Source: Ahaetulla prasina
Taxonomy: Eukaryota > Chordata > Lepidosauria > Squamata > Colubridae
Direction: 5' to 3'
DNA length: 64,000 nucleotides
NCBI RefSeq assembly: GCF_028640845.1
Contig: NC_080543.1
Coordinates: 4,789,959 to 4,853,958, forward strand
The position numbers and the translations under genes were made by a program. Of the stretch, positions 21,241 to 31,668 are shown in pieces (position 1 is the stretch's first letter; the number at the start of each line of letters is the position of its first letter). Below the pieces are notes generated by a model. That model saw nothing but the letters and a program-made list of their open reading frames with translations, searched no databases and had not been told where the DNA came from.

Positions 21241-22575
21241 GAGGTGAGCTGCTTCCGGTTTGCACCGGTTCAGGTGAACCGGTAGTTAAGATATTGTGCA
21301 GTTCGGCAAACCTGCAAATCCCACCACTGGCTGGACCCACCCTTGCTTTTTTTTCAGCCTGTTTCCCGGGCCATTTTGGGCTTTTTTTCAGACCAAAACA
21401 GGCCTAAAAACAGCCTGAAAAACAGGCCTAAAAACAGCCTGAAAAACAGGCCTAAACAGCCTGAAAACAACCTGAAAACAACCTAAAAACAGCCTAAAAA
21501 CAGGCCTAAAAATACCCTGAAAACAGCCTGAAAACAGCCTCAAAACAGCCTGAAAACAACCTAAAAATAGCCTGAAAAACAGGCCTAAAATAGCCTGAAA
21601 ACAGCCTGAAAAACAGTCTGAAAACAGCCTGTAAAGCCTAAAAACAGCCTGAAAATGGCCTAAAAACAGCCTGAAAGCAGCCTAAAAACAGGCCTGAAAA
21701 CGGCCCCAAAACAGGCCCCAAAACAGCCCTAAAACAGCCTGAAAAACAGCCTAAAAACAGCCTGAAAAACAGCCTGAAACGACCTAAAAACAGCCTGAAA
21801 AACAGGCCTAAAACAGCCTGAAAAACAGGCATAAAACAGCCTGAAAACAGCCTGAAAACAGCCTGAAAACACCCTGAAAACAACCTAAAAATAGCCTGAA
21901 AAACAGGCCTAAAAAAGCCTGAAAACAGCCTGAAAAACAGCCTGAAAACAGCCTGAAAAGCCTAAAAACAGCCTGAAAACAGCCTAAAAGCCTAAAAACA
22001 GCCTGAAAACAGTCTGAAAACAGCCTAAAAGCCTGAAAACAGCCTAAAAACAGGCCTGAAAATGGCCCAAAAACAGGCCTAAAAACAGCTTAAAAATAGT
22101 CTGAAAACAGGCCTAAAACAGCCTAAAAACAGCCTGAAAACAGCCTGAAAACAGGCCTGAAAACGACCCCAAAACAGGCCTAAAAGCAGCCTGAAAACAG
22201 CCTGAAAAACAGCCTAAAAACAGCCTGAAAAACAGGCCTAAAAACAGGCTAAAAGCAGCCTGAAAACAGCCTAAAAACAGCCTGAAAAACAGCCTAAAAA
22301 CAGCCTGAAAAACAGCCTAAAAACAGCCTGAAAATGGCCCAAAAACAGCCTGAAAAAGCCCCCCAAAACGACCAAAAAACAGGCCCCAAAATGGGTGGGG
22401 GCTGGGCCAGCCAGTGGTGGGAATAGCCCCAACCGGCTGAATCCAACCTCTGCCTTTGGGGCGAGTGGCCGGGAGGCGGGGCTGGGTGTGATGAGTGATG
22501 TCGCCCACCCAGTCACATGACCAACCGGCCACGCCTACCCAGCCAGAGAATGCCTTGTTAAGTTAGTGAAGTCCA
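21241..22575. repeat. CAGCCTGAAAA minisatellite, 1-kb array in a hAT-like element
   Basis: 21370-22390 consists of 10-12-bp units (CAGCCTGAAAA, CAGCCTAAAAA, CAGGCCTAAAA) in irregular order with local higher-order duplications. It is framed by hAT-like end segments: CAGAGGTGAGCTGCTTCCGG near 21240 and CCACGCCTACCCAGCCAGAG near 22530. The flanks resemble those of array 1, implying a variable-length internal array in a mobile element. Confidence 0.75.
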
Positions 22576-22599
22576 CCACGGCTTGCAACCGTTTTCCCC

Positions 22600-22890
22600 C
22601 ACTTACGACCATTGTAGTATCCCTGGAGTCACGTGATTCAAATTCAGACCACTTGGCAATGGGTTCATATTTATGACGGTTGCAGTGCCCTGGGGTCACG
22701 TGATTCCCCTTTGGCGACCTTCGGATAAGAAAAGTCAGTGGGGAAGCCAGATGTGCTGTGCTCCTAACGTAACAACTGCAGTGATTTGCTTAACAACTCT
22801 GGCAAGAAAGGTCGTAAAACGGAGCAAGGCTCACAACAACTCTCTCCCTTAGCGGTAGAAATTGTGGGCTCAATTGCGGTCGTAAGTCAA
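22600..22890. mobile_element. TACGACC-type dispersed repeat
   Basis: Carries the family words CTTACGACCATTG, CATATTTATGACGGTTGCAG and GTCGTAAGTCAAGGACTGCT. Inverted ends are only partly preserved. Confidence 0.6.
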
Positions 22891-23105
22891 GGACTGCTAA
22901 GTGGGCAGGAGCTGGTGCAAGTAACGGGAGCTTACCCCATTGTATGGTGCCCGGGTCTCGGACCCAAGCTGCTCAGCATCTTTAACTGCTGAGTCATCGT
23001 GCTGGAATGGTGTCGTCCAATTGTTTCAAGGGACTAGTCCTCTTGACTTGCCTGTGATTCTGTTCATTGGAGGAAGCACAGCCACTGAAACAAAATAAGG
23101 AACTA

Positions 23106-23466
23106 TAAAGGTAAAGGTAAAGGTTCCCCTCGCACATATGTGCTAGTCGTTCCTGACTCTAGGGGGCGGTGCTCATCTCCGTTTCAAAGCCAAAGAGCCA
23201 GCGCTGTCCAAAGACGTCTCTGTGGTCATGTGGCCGGCATGACTAAACGCCAAAGGCGCACGGAACGCTATTACCTTCCCACCAAAGGTGTTCCCTATTT
23301 TTTCTACTTGCATTTTTACGTGCTTTCGAACTGCTAGGTTGGCAGAAGCTGGGACAAGTAACGGGAGCTCACCCCATTACATGGCAGCACTAGGGATTCA
23401 AACCGCCGAGCTGCCAACCTTTCAATTGACAAGCTCAACGTCCTAGCCCCTGAGCCACCACGTCCC
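23106..23466 (-). mobile_element. Squamate tRNA-SINE (Sauria-SINE-like), full length
   Basis: On the minus strand a tRNA-like head (GGGACGTGGTGGCTCAGG, then a B-box-like GGTTTGAATCCCTAGTG) is followed by a body and a (CCTTTA)n tail, seen on + as AAAGGTAAAGGTAAAGG. Same orientation and structure as 42622 and 48265. It ends 71 bp upstream of exon G. Confidence 0.78.
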
Positions 23467-23537
23467 TTTTTAATGAGCTATACTATATATATAAAATACC
23501 TATTCTATTGGATTCACACGTCCTCTTTTTTAAATAG

Positions 23538-23623
23538 GGCAAAGGGCTGGAAGACACCTACTGGTTAGTAGGAAAAAGAGGATTCACGAAAACCCTCCCT
23601 CGACCTCCAGAAATAAAAGCTGG
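23538..23623 (+). CDS. Cyclase exon G: start of C-terminal tail
   Basis: 86 nt after TTTTTTAAATAG, in phase 0, reading GKGLEDTYWLVGKRGFTKTL and PRPPEIKA, then two bases of a Gly codon before GTAAAT. GKG.EDTYWLVG..GF.K.LP.PP is the signature of the sensory guanylyl cyclase tail directly after the catalytic domain. Confidence 0.95.
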
Positions 23624-23769
23624 GTAAATATTATTGTGGTTGGTTGGTCACACAACCAGCCAGATGTTCAGGTTGGATTTGACATTTTTATCCAGCTGTC
23701 GAGGCCTTCCCAAGGACCTGGGACAGGCAGTTGTTGTTTGAAGATCTTTAAAGGTATCATTGCAAGTAA

Positions 23770-24005
23770 AAGAAGGAAGGAAAGAAGGAAAGAGAATGAT
23801 AGAAGAGGAAAAAAGGGAAGAGGAAGGGAAGGAGAGAAGAAGGAAAACAGAAGGGGAGGGGAAGGAAGGAAGGAAGGAAGGAAGGAAAGAGTGTGAAAAG
23901 CAGGGGAGTAGAGAATGGAAGGGAAAATGAAGGCAGGAAGAGAAGAATAGAATGGAGGAAAGAAAGAAAGAAAGAAAAAAAGAAAAGAAAGAAAGAAGAG
24001 TGGGA
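23770..24005. repeat. Polypurine tract (GGAA/GAAA)
   Basis: Over 230 bp of almost pure purine on the + strand, built on AAGGAAGG and AAAGAAAG. It starts 150 bp after exon G. No gene. Confidence 0.9.
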
Positions 24006-24006
24006 A

Positions 24007-24540
24007 AGGGCCGCGGTGTGGCTCAGGCTGTAAGATTTTATTTATTTATTTATTTATTTATTATTCGTACTTTTATACCGCCCTATCTCCCTAGGGACTC
24101 AGGGCGGTTTACAGCCATATAAAAAACTTATATATATACAGGATAAAACATTAATTTAAAAAACTTATTACATAGGCCGAATATTTAAAATAGAGATATA
24201 AATAATAAAACCCATTTAAAACCAAATTTAAAATTTAAACATTTAAAAATTTAAAATTCTAGTCCAGTCCTGCGCAGATAAATAGATAGCCTGTTATTAA
24301 ACACAGCTGCTTGCAATTACTGCAGGCTCGAGTCCCACCAGGCCCAAGGTTGACTCAGCCTTCCATCCTTTATAAGGTAGGTAAAATGAGGACCCAGATT
24401 ATTGGGGGGGCAATAAGTTGACTTTGTATATAAATATACAAATATAATGAGACTATTGCCTTACACAATGTAAGCCGCCCTGAGTCTTCGGAGAAGGGCG
24501 GGATATAAATGTAAATAAAAAAATAAAAAAAAATTTTTTT
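24007..24540 (+). mobile_element. tRNA-SINE with L2-like tail, split by an L2 insertion
   Basis: The SINE starts GCCGCGGTGTGGCTCAGGCT. It is interrupted after about 24034 by a minus-strand L2 3' end (24036-24287, CTAGGGACTCAGGGCGGTTT). It resumes at CCTGTTATTAAACACAGCTG and ends GCCCTGAGTCTTCGGAGAAG with an A-rich tail. An intact copy of the same SINE lies reversed at 46919. The order shows the SINE inserted first. Confidence 0.8.
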
Positions 24541-24549
24541 TAAAAAAGG

Positions 24550-24820
24550 GAGGGGAGGAGAGAATGGAAGGAAAGATGAAGGAAGAAAGGAAGGAAGAGA
24601 AGAATAGAATGGAAGAAAGAAAGAAAAGAAAGGAAAGAAGAGTGGGAAAGGGAGGGGAGGAGAGAATGGAAGGGAAGATGAAGGGAGGGAGGGAGGAAGG
24701 AAGGAAGGAAAGGAAGGAAGGAAGGAAGGAAGGAAGGAAGAAAGAAAGAAAAAAGAAAGAAGAGTGGGAAAGGGAGGGGAGGATAGAATGGAAGGGAAGA
24801 TGAAGGGAGGGAGGGAGGGA

Positions 24821-24906
<86 letters not shown>

Positions 24907-25052
24907 AGAGGGAAAGGGAGGAGGAGAGAATGGAAGGAAGATGAAGGGAGGAGGAGGAAGGAAGGAAGGAAGGAAGGAAGGAAGGAAGGAAAGAAAGAAA
25001 GAAGAGTGGGAAAGGGAGGAGGAGAGAATGGAAGGAAGATGGAGGGAGGAGG

Positions 25053-25107
<55 letters not shown>

Positions 25108-25262
25108 AGAGTGGGAAAGGGAGGGGAGGAGAGAATGGAAGGGAAGATGAAGGGAGGGAGGGAGGAAGAAAGAAAGAAAAAAAGAAAAAGAGGAAGGAAG
25201 GAGAATAGGAAAGAAGAGAAGGGAATAGGAAAGAAAAGAAGGGAAAGACGGAGGGAGGGAGG
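24550..25262. repeat. 700-bp polypurine tract upstream of the last cyclase exon
   Basis: Alternating (GAAA)n and (GGAA)n blocks joined by a repeated ~45-bp spacer (GAGTGGGAAAGGGAGGGGAG, GAATGGAAGGGAAGATGAAG). The spacer recurs at about 24640, 24755, 24905, 25005 and 25108, giving a higher-order tandem structure. Long open frames on both strands are translations of the repeat. It ends 125 bp before exon H. Confidence 0.93.
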
Positions 25263-25387
25263 GATAGAAGGTGTTGTAAGTCAAGAACTAGCTGTAGTAG
25301 AGGGTCTTCTGACATCTTCCTCACCATGTTCCCATTCTGTGACGTTCTCACAAGCCTCCTAACCTGACTTGTCCTCCTTGTTCATAG

Positions 25388-25481
25388 CCAACCCTGGCAA
25401 GAAATAATCACCCGAGAAATTAAAGCTGCCATGAAGATCTCCAAGAGGAAGTTCACGGACCAGCAGATCCGAGAGCTGTAA
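25388..25481 (+). CDS. Cyclase exon H: C-terminus and stop
   Basis: 94 nt after CCTCCTTGTTCATAG. One base completes the Gly codon from exon G, then QPWQEIITREIKAAMKISKR, KFTDQQIREL and TAA at 25479-25481. Phase and acceptor fit exon G exactly. The tail is basic and helical with a WQEI block reminiscent of the LQEI of rodent GC-D, and differs from the retinal cyclase tails; that resemblance is weak support for the paralogue call. Confidence 0.85.
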
Positions 25482-25727
25482 AATGGGTGCAGAGAGGAGG
25501 ACCGACTTGCCCACCCTCCAAATCCCTTCCTTTCCTTTTCTGAGAAACTGGCCTTAAAAGCATTTGACCGCAATGAAATATCACTAGAAAGCATTTGACT
25601 GTGTCGTGTGGGATTCTTGAATTGTGTCCTGTGGGGGGGGGGGTCAGTACATGGCTTTTATGGACTGACAGATTGTGGGGGAAGCTGGGAAGGGAAGCAA
25701 GAGGGAGTGGACCTAAACCATTGGTGC

Positions 25728-26276
25728 TGTTGTGACCCAGGTTCCTGGACTCGGACTCCTGGACTCGGATGATTCAGAAAGTGAGGAAGAAGACCTGGCA
25801 AGGCCTGCTTCTCCTGGGCCCTCTCCCTCCCTGGCACCCACCCAAAGGGAGGAGGAGGGGCCGGCAAGGCCTGATTCTCCCGGGCCTTCTTCTGATTTGG
25901 CAACGCCCCAAGAACAGTTTTGGAGTGATGCAAGACTGCGCAGATGTGACCGGCGCGCGCAGCAGAGGAAGTGTTGGGACAAAGCCAAAGAATGATGGTC
26001 ATGCAGTGACATCTGCAGAGACTATAAATAGGAGGCAGAACTTCCTGGTTTTTTGTCTTGGACAAAGCAATGAATTTGCGCGGGCAAACTGTATCAATGG
26101 AGGGAAGAATATATTCATGAGTAACTCTGGCCTTATCTATAATTTCCTAGTTATCTCCAGAGACTTGGCAGGCCCGTGGGTAGACGTGGCCAGAACATTT
26201 ATCTATGTAAATAAATTAGAAAAGGCGGCCTTTGACTGACTCTTTGTTGGGAGTATTGGGGGAGGGAAACAGAACA
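25728..26276 (+). mobile_element. Solo LTR (family B) just after the cyclase stop codon
   Basis: Starts TGTTGTGACCC and ends GGGAAACAGAACA, with target duplications GGTGC (25723-25727, 26277-26281). A TATA-like ACTATAAATAGG lies near 26020 and an AATAAA at 26210-26215. It lies 247 bp past the cyclase stop on the same strand. No AATAAA or ATTAAA lies between the stop and the LTR, so the LTR may supply the cleavage signal. Confidence 0.85.
26210..26215 (+). promoter_or_regulatory. AATAAA polyadenylation signal inside the LTR
   Basis: The first canonical hexamer downstream of the cyclase stop codon (729 bp away), within the LTR and in the sense direction. Its use by the cyclase transcript is inference. 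Confidence 0.4.
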
Positions 26277-26281
26277 GGTGC

Positions 26282-26964
26282 ACTTAACAGAATAACAGAG
26301 TTGGAAGGGACCCTGGAGGTCATCTAGTCCAACCCTCCTGGTCAGGAAGAATTACAAGGAACACGTTTTTGAAACAGAATTTTAACACAAGACTGAAGAT
26401 CGATAAGACAGATCCAGCTAGCCCTCGACTTAAATTCACAATTGGGACCAGAATTTACGTTGCTACGTAAAGAGGCTGTTAAGCGATCTGCACCCCATTT
26501 TTTCACCATTTGTAACCTTCCCAGCTGGCTTCCGATGAGCAAAGTCAACGGAAGAAGCTGGATCCACTTAACGGCCGCACGATTCGCTTAAGGACTGCAG
26601 CGATTCGCTTAACCGCCTATTGCAAAAGAAATAGTTGTAAAATCGTGCCTCGCTTAACAACCGCTTAGTCATGGAAATTTCGGGCTCGATTGTGATCATA
26701 AGTTGAGGCCTCACAACCATTTGTTTTGTGACCATTCCAAGTTACAGCAGCGGGTGAAAAAAAAGGAACTTATGACCGTTTTTCCCCCTTTATGACTGTT
26801 GGAGCATCCCCCATGGATCCAAATTCAGGTGTCTGGCAACTATTTATTTATTTATTTATTTATTAAATTTTTATACCGCCCTTCTCCCAAAGGACTCAGG
26901 GCGGTGTACAGACTAACAAATATAACTAACTCATATTTATGTCTCTTATTTATGACAATTGCAG
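26282..26964. other. CR1 tail, TACGACC repeat and L2 tail
   Basis: 26285-26345 is a minus-strand CR1 3' end (AGAGTTGGAAGGGACCCTGG). 26405-26810 is a TACGACC-type repeat (CCCTCGACTTAAATTCACAA; CATAAGTTGAGGCC). 26837-26935 is a minus-strand L2 3' end (CTTCTCCCAAAGGACTCAGG). No gene. Confidence 0.65.
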
Positions 26965-27475
26965 TGTTCTGTCTCCTTCCCCACTTCGGAGCAACGAGCT
27001 GGCCTTCAGCCAGTGGATTCACGGCTCTTATCAGTCCTGGCAGAGAAATCGCAGCTGCCTGCCAAAGTTCAAACAAAAGACTCACATAGTGAGACTTTCA
27101 GCTCTTTTTGAAACGGTTCGGCTAAACTTTTGCTTCCCGTGGATTGAGAGCAGTCCCAAAGCTCCTTATATATCCTGTGGGGTGGAGCTCCTGCCCCACC
27201 CTTCCCTTTGATGACGCTGCCTCTCTAATCTTCTGAAGCGCGGGTCGATCCAAGCTTGATTATTATTATTATCAGCTGGGTCTGTAGGCGTAGCCTGAGG
27301 AAGGGAGGAATCAGGGGATGTCGGCCTCATTACGTCCTCCGACTGGTCTGGTTCTGGCTCCTGGAGCCAAGTCACAGGAATTGGTGCTCCCGAGGTAAGC
27401 CTTACCGGCCCTTCCCCCTCACTCTCGGAGTCACTTTCGGGCATGGGGCCAGGTTCGGGGGCTGGAGTCACAATA
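26965..27475 (-). mobile_element. Solo LTR (family B), reversed
   Basis: Bounded by TGTTCTG on the left and GTCACAATA on the right (expected ACA mutated to ATA), flanked by TGCAG (26960-26964, 27476-27480). On the minus strand a TATA-like GGATATATAAGG lies near 27170, and the MPESDSESEGEGP open frame seen in family-B relatives is present. Confidence 0.78.
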
Positions 27476-27480
27476 TGCAG

Positions 27481-28905
27481 TTTTTACAACCATCTGACAA
27501 GCAAAGTCAATGGGGAAGCCCCATTCACTTAACAATTGGGTTCCTAACATAACGTCTGCAATGATTCAATCAGAATAGAGCTGGAAGGGGGCCTTGAAGG
27601 TCTTCTAGTCCAGCCCCCTGCTCAAGCAGGAGACCCTATACCAGGGGTCTCCAACCTTGGCAACTTTAAGCCTGGAGGACTTCAACTCCCAGAATTCTGG
27701 GAGTCTCAGAATTCTCAGGCAAGCGATTGTCCAATCTCTTCTTAAAAACCTCCAGTGAGGGAGGAACACCCACAACTTCTGGTAGCCAGCAGTTCCACTG
27801 GTTAATCGTCCTCACTGCTAGGAAGTTTCTCCTTCATTCCAGGTCGCTTCGCTCCCTTGATGAGTTAATTGATTCACAGAAAAAAAGGCAACACGATTGT
27901 TTTTCACACTTACGACCGTCACAGCCTCCCCCATGATCAAAATTCAGGCACTTGGTTAACTAATTCGTATTTATGACGGTTGCAGCGTCCCGGGGGGTGT
28001 GTGTCACATGATCCCTTTTTGCGACCTACTGACCAGCCAATTCAATGGGGAAGCCAGATTCACTTACCGACCATTTCACTAATTTAACAGCTGCAGTCGG
28101 AGATTCCCTTAACAACCGTGGCCGGCAAGGCGGGAAAAGGGGACCAAGTTCACTTAACGAGTGTCTCGTTTAGCAACGGAAATGTTGGGCTCCATTGTGG
28201 TCGTAAGTTGAGGACTCTCTGTATCGGGAGATTCGTTCCCAATTAATTTTGTTTCCCAAATTAAGGCATCGCCATCTCTGACCAGTAGGGGGCAGGCTGG
28301 ACCCAACTTGCGTATCCCTGAGTGCGCGTGAACCTCGCCAAACATTTTCTCCCTTAAACTTTCTTAAACTTTCCCCCGCTCTTCATCCTCCCCATAGTAT
28401 CGGCTTTCTCACCCTTGATATTAGCCAACCTTCCCCTCATTTTACACGCTGAGTAACAGACGGCTCCCTTTTTAAGAATCCTACTTTGGAATTCTTGACA
28501 TTTCTTAGGGATGAGCATTTCCCCCCCCCCAAAGCTGTAAAACATCTGGAACGGCTGGACAGAAAAACTCTACGTGAAGTCTGGGAGCTTTAGCTCACAG
28601 CCAGCCAGCTCAAACTGCTTCAGTTAGTTTCCAACAGACTCTACGAGACACGCACAAGATGGATTTCCCACCTCAGGGAGTTCTCGGCTTACAACTGCTC
28701 ATTTAGTGACGGTTTGACGTCACAACGGTACTGCAAAAAAAAAAAAAGACTGTTTTTCACACTTACGACCGTTGCAGCGTCCCCGTGGCCGTGTGATCGA
28801 AATTCAGACGATGAGCAACTGACACGTACTTATGACGGTTATGTGTTCACCTTTCGCGACCTCCTACCAAGCCAAGTCAATGGGGAAGCCGGATTTACTT
28901 AACAA
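27481..28905. repeat. CR1 tail, foldback scrap and three TACGACC repeats
   Basis: 27560-27640 and 27720-27845 are minus-strand CR1 pieces separated by a foldback MITE fragment (27641-27715, CAGGGGTCTCCAACCTTGGC). TACGACC-type repeats cover 27481-27560, 27885-28225 and 28680-28905. 28230-28680 is unclassified and shows no coding signal. Confidence 0.6.
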
Positions 28906-28908
28906 CTA

Positions 28909-30550
28909 TGTTACAATCACCAGGAGAAAGTGAGTTCTAGTTTCGCCCTAGGCATGAAAGACAGCTGCGTGATTTTAGGCCAATCACCAGGCATCAGTGA
29001 GTTCTAGTCCCATTTTAGGTATGAAAGGTGGCTGGGTGACTTTGGGCCAATCACCAGGCGTCAGTGAGTTCTAGCCCCATTTTAGGTATGAAAGGTGGCT
29101 GGGTGACTTTGGGCCAATCACCAGGCGTCAGTGAGTTCTAGTCCCATTTTAGGTATGAAAGGTGGCTGGGTGACTTTGGGCCAATCACCAGGCGTCAGTG
29201 AGTTCTAGTCCCATTTTAGGTATGAAAGGTGGCTGGGTGACTTTGGGCCAATCACCAGGCGTCAGTGAGTTCTAGTCCCATTTTAGGTATGAAGGTGGCT
29301 GGGTGACTTTGGGCCAATCACCAGGCGTCAGTGAGTTCTAGTCCCATTTTAGGCATGAAAGGTGGCTGGGTGACTTTGGGCCAATCACCAGGCGTCAGTG
29401 AGTTCTAGTCCCATTTTAGGTATGAAAGGTGGCTGGGTGACTCTGGGCCAATCACCAGGCGTCAGTGAGTTCTAGTCCCATTTTAGGTATGAAAGGTGGC
29501 TGGGTGACTCTGGGCCAATCACCAGGCGTCAGTGAGTTCTGGTCCCATTTTAGGTATGAAAGGTGGCTGGGTGACTCTGGGCCAATCACCAGGCGTCAGT
29601 GAGTTCTAGTCCCATTTTAGGTATGAAAGGTGGCTGGGTGACTTTGGGCCAATCACCAGGCGTCAGTGAGTTCTAGTCCCATTTTAGGTATGAAAGGTGG
29701 CTGGGTGACTTTGGGCCAATCACCAGGCGTCAGTGAGTTCTAGTCCCATTTTAGGTATGAAAGGTGGCTGGGTGACTTTGGGCCAATCACCAGGCATCAG
29801 TGAGTTCTAGTCCCATTTTAGGTATGAAAGGTGGCTGGGTGACTTTGGGCCAATCACCAGGCGCCAGTGAGTTCTAGTCCCATTTTAGGCATGAAAGGTG
29901 GCTGGGTGACTTTGGGCCAATCACCAGGCCAGTGAGTTCTAGTCCCATTTTAGGTATGAAAGGTGGCTGGGTGACTTTGGGCCAATCACCAGGCGTCAGT
30001 GAGTTCTAGTCCCATTTTAGGTATGAAAGGTGGCTGGGTGACTTTGGGCCAATCACCAGGCGTCAGTGAGTTCTAGTCCCATTTTAGGTATGAAAGGTGG
30101 CTGGGTGACTTTGGGCCAATCACCAGGCGTCAGTGAGTTCTAGTCCTATTTTAGGTATGAAAGGTGGCTGGGTGACTTTGGGCCAATCACCAGGCGTCAG
30201 TGAGTTCTAGTCCCATTTTAGGTATGAAAGGTGGCTGGGTGACTTTGGGCCAATCACCAGGCGTCAGTGAGTTCTAGTCCCATTTTAGGTATGAAAGGTG
30301 GCTGGGTGACTTTGGGCCAATCACCAGGCGTCAATGAGTTCTAGTCCCATTTTAGGTATGAAAGGTGGCTGGGTGACTCTGGGCCAATCACCAGGAGACA
30401 GTGAGTTCTAGTCCCGCCTTAGCCATGAAAGCCAGTTGGGTGACTTTGGGCCATTCACCAGGAGATGGTGAGTTCTAGTCCTGCCTTAAGCATGAAAGCC
30501 GGCTGGATGACTTACTTTAAGCCAATCACCGGGAGTCTGTGAGTTCTAGC
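28909..30550 (+). repeat. SINE-derived VNTR, ~24 copies of a 67-bp unit
   Basis: Near-identical units containing GTGAGTTCTAGTCCCATTTT, AGGTATGAAAGGTGGCTGGG and TGACTTTGGGCCAATCACCA; the CCAATC word recurs every 67 bp (29047, 29114). Edge units (28915-28985, 30385-30550) are diverged and match the 793-2040 array, while the middle is homogenised, a usual sign of recent expansion. Built from the same SINE body as the first array. Confidence 0.9.
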
Positions 30551-31068
30551 CCCGCTTTACACTGAAATTTCCAAGAACTACCATTAAATCACAGCTCCAT
30601 CAGCTCACTTTGGCCCTCTGGAATTTTACTTGGCTAAATTAATCAGTTTGGGGTTCAAATGCAAATTAGCTGTGAGCAGGAATGAGGTAAGGATGGAGAG
30701 AGACCGGAGAAAGAAGGAATTTAATTTTCATTTCAAGCTTTTACGCCCCGGCCAAAAGAAGCTCTCAAGTTGTTTACAGATTCATCAAAGCAATAGTTAG
30801 TTCATGTCCTCCGACTTCTAATGTTAAACATACGGACGGAGGATGATGGAAAGAAGAGGAGGAGAAAAAAAAGCAGAATATTATTGCTTTCACAATGTTT
30901 GAATGACTCAGCTGGAATGGAAGTGATTTGCCTCTGGTTGGGTTTTAAGACTTGGCTGGGTGAAAAATTTTGGTGACGACAAAATTTTGTTCGGAGATTC
31001 CCTAATATGGCTGGGAAGCTGACAGTATTCACAGGATGAGGATTTGGGGGTTCGCATAGATCTCTTTC
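30551..31068. other. Stretch with no recognised gene
   Basis: Complex sequence with no clear splice-bounded frame and no match to other parts of the window. It may be old repeat or non-coding unique DNA. Confidence 0.4.
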
Positions 31069-31355
31069 ACTCAAACCAGGGGTGAAATCCAGCAGGTTCT
31101 TTCTGAGTAGCGGAAATTTTTAGTAATTTGGAGAACCGGCAAATACCACCTCTGGCTGTAGATTTTGCAGTATCCTTCCCCCTGGACTGAAGTGGGAATG
31201 GGGATTTTGCAATATCCTTCCCCCAGGAGTGGGGTGGGAATGGAGATTTTGCAGTATCCTTTCCCCTGACACACCCATCAAGCCACACCATGCCCACCAA
31301 ACCACGCCCACAGAACCGTTAGTAAAAAAATTTGGATTTCACCACTGACTCAAAC
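31069..31355. mobile_element. hAT-like MITE with perfect 8-bp target duplication
   Basis: Element 31077-31347 begins CAGGGGTGAAATCCA and ends TGGATTTCACCACTG (14 of 15 inverted), flanked by ACTCAAAC on both sides (31069-31076, 31348-31355). Internal 40-bp repeats (GGGATTTTGCAATATCCTTC) and CCACGCCCACAGAACCG. No transposase. Same superfamily as 49142 and 54278. Confidence 0.8.
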
Positions 31356-31668
31356 CATTCATCATCTCCTTTTAACGACCCCATAATCCCTTGCGGGGTG
31401 GAGTCTGGGCAGCTGAATGGAGTTAGCAGAGTGTTTGAATGGCCGGATGCCCTTCCCTGTCGCCGATGAGGAGTTTTGTTCAGTAGATATATTCTCATTG
31501 TGCCCAGAGAGAGAAATATCTGCCTCTACCTAGGATCGAACTCACAGCCTCCTGAATGCGAGAGCTCCAGCTCTAAGCCACCGCACCACTCTTCTTTCGC
31601 TCAAAGTCTCGAACCATTGATCCCACACCCAGATTCCATCAAAATTAACCTGGAGATGTGGGGATACA

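Larger units (their letters stand above)
607..25481 (+). other. Gene span: sensory membrane guanylyl cyclase, probable olfactory GC-D, 3' part
   Basis: Eight exons with canonical AG/GT borders join in phase into 350 residues plus stop: end of kinase-homology domain, dimerisation helix, class III cyclase domain, C-terminal tail. The family converts GTP to cGMP at the plasma membrane. Catalytic residues are visible: metal Asp in YFSDI and GDAYM, guanine-selecting Glu in VETIGDAY and Cys in RYCLFGD, and Asn/Arg in NTASRIES. Phases between exons are 0, 2, 0, 1, 1, 0, 2, and no frameshift or stop is seen, so the region looks functional. Signal peptide, receptor and membrane domains lie upstream of the window. 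Family assignment is secure. The GC-D paralogue is inferred from the LRRC32 neighbour (mammalian gene order LRRC32-GUCY2EP-TSKU) and a tail unlike the retinal cyclases. Which name fits best (GUCY2D in rodents, GUCY2EP in human) is a nomenclature matter, so no symbol is given. Confidence 0.88.

Noticed and set aside
23400..23466. tRNA gene
   Set aside because: A and B boxes belong to the head of a full-length SINE with body and tail; the cloverleaf is not intact. The same applies to 42900-42977 and 48540-48617.
24370..25362. Open frames of about 300 codons on both strands
   Set aside because: They arise from the polypurine tract and show only Ser/Phe/Pro or Lys/Glu/Arg repeats.
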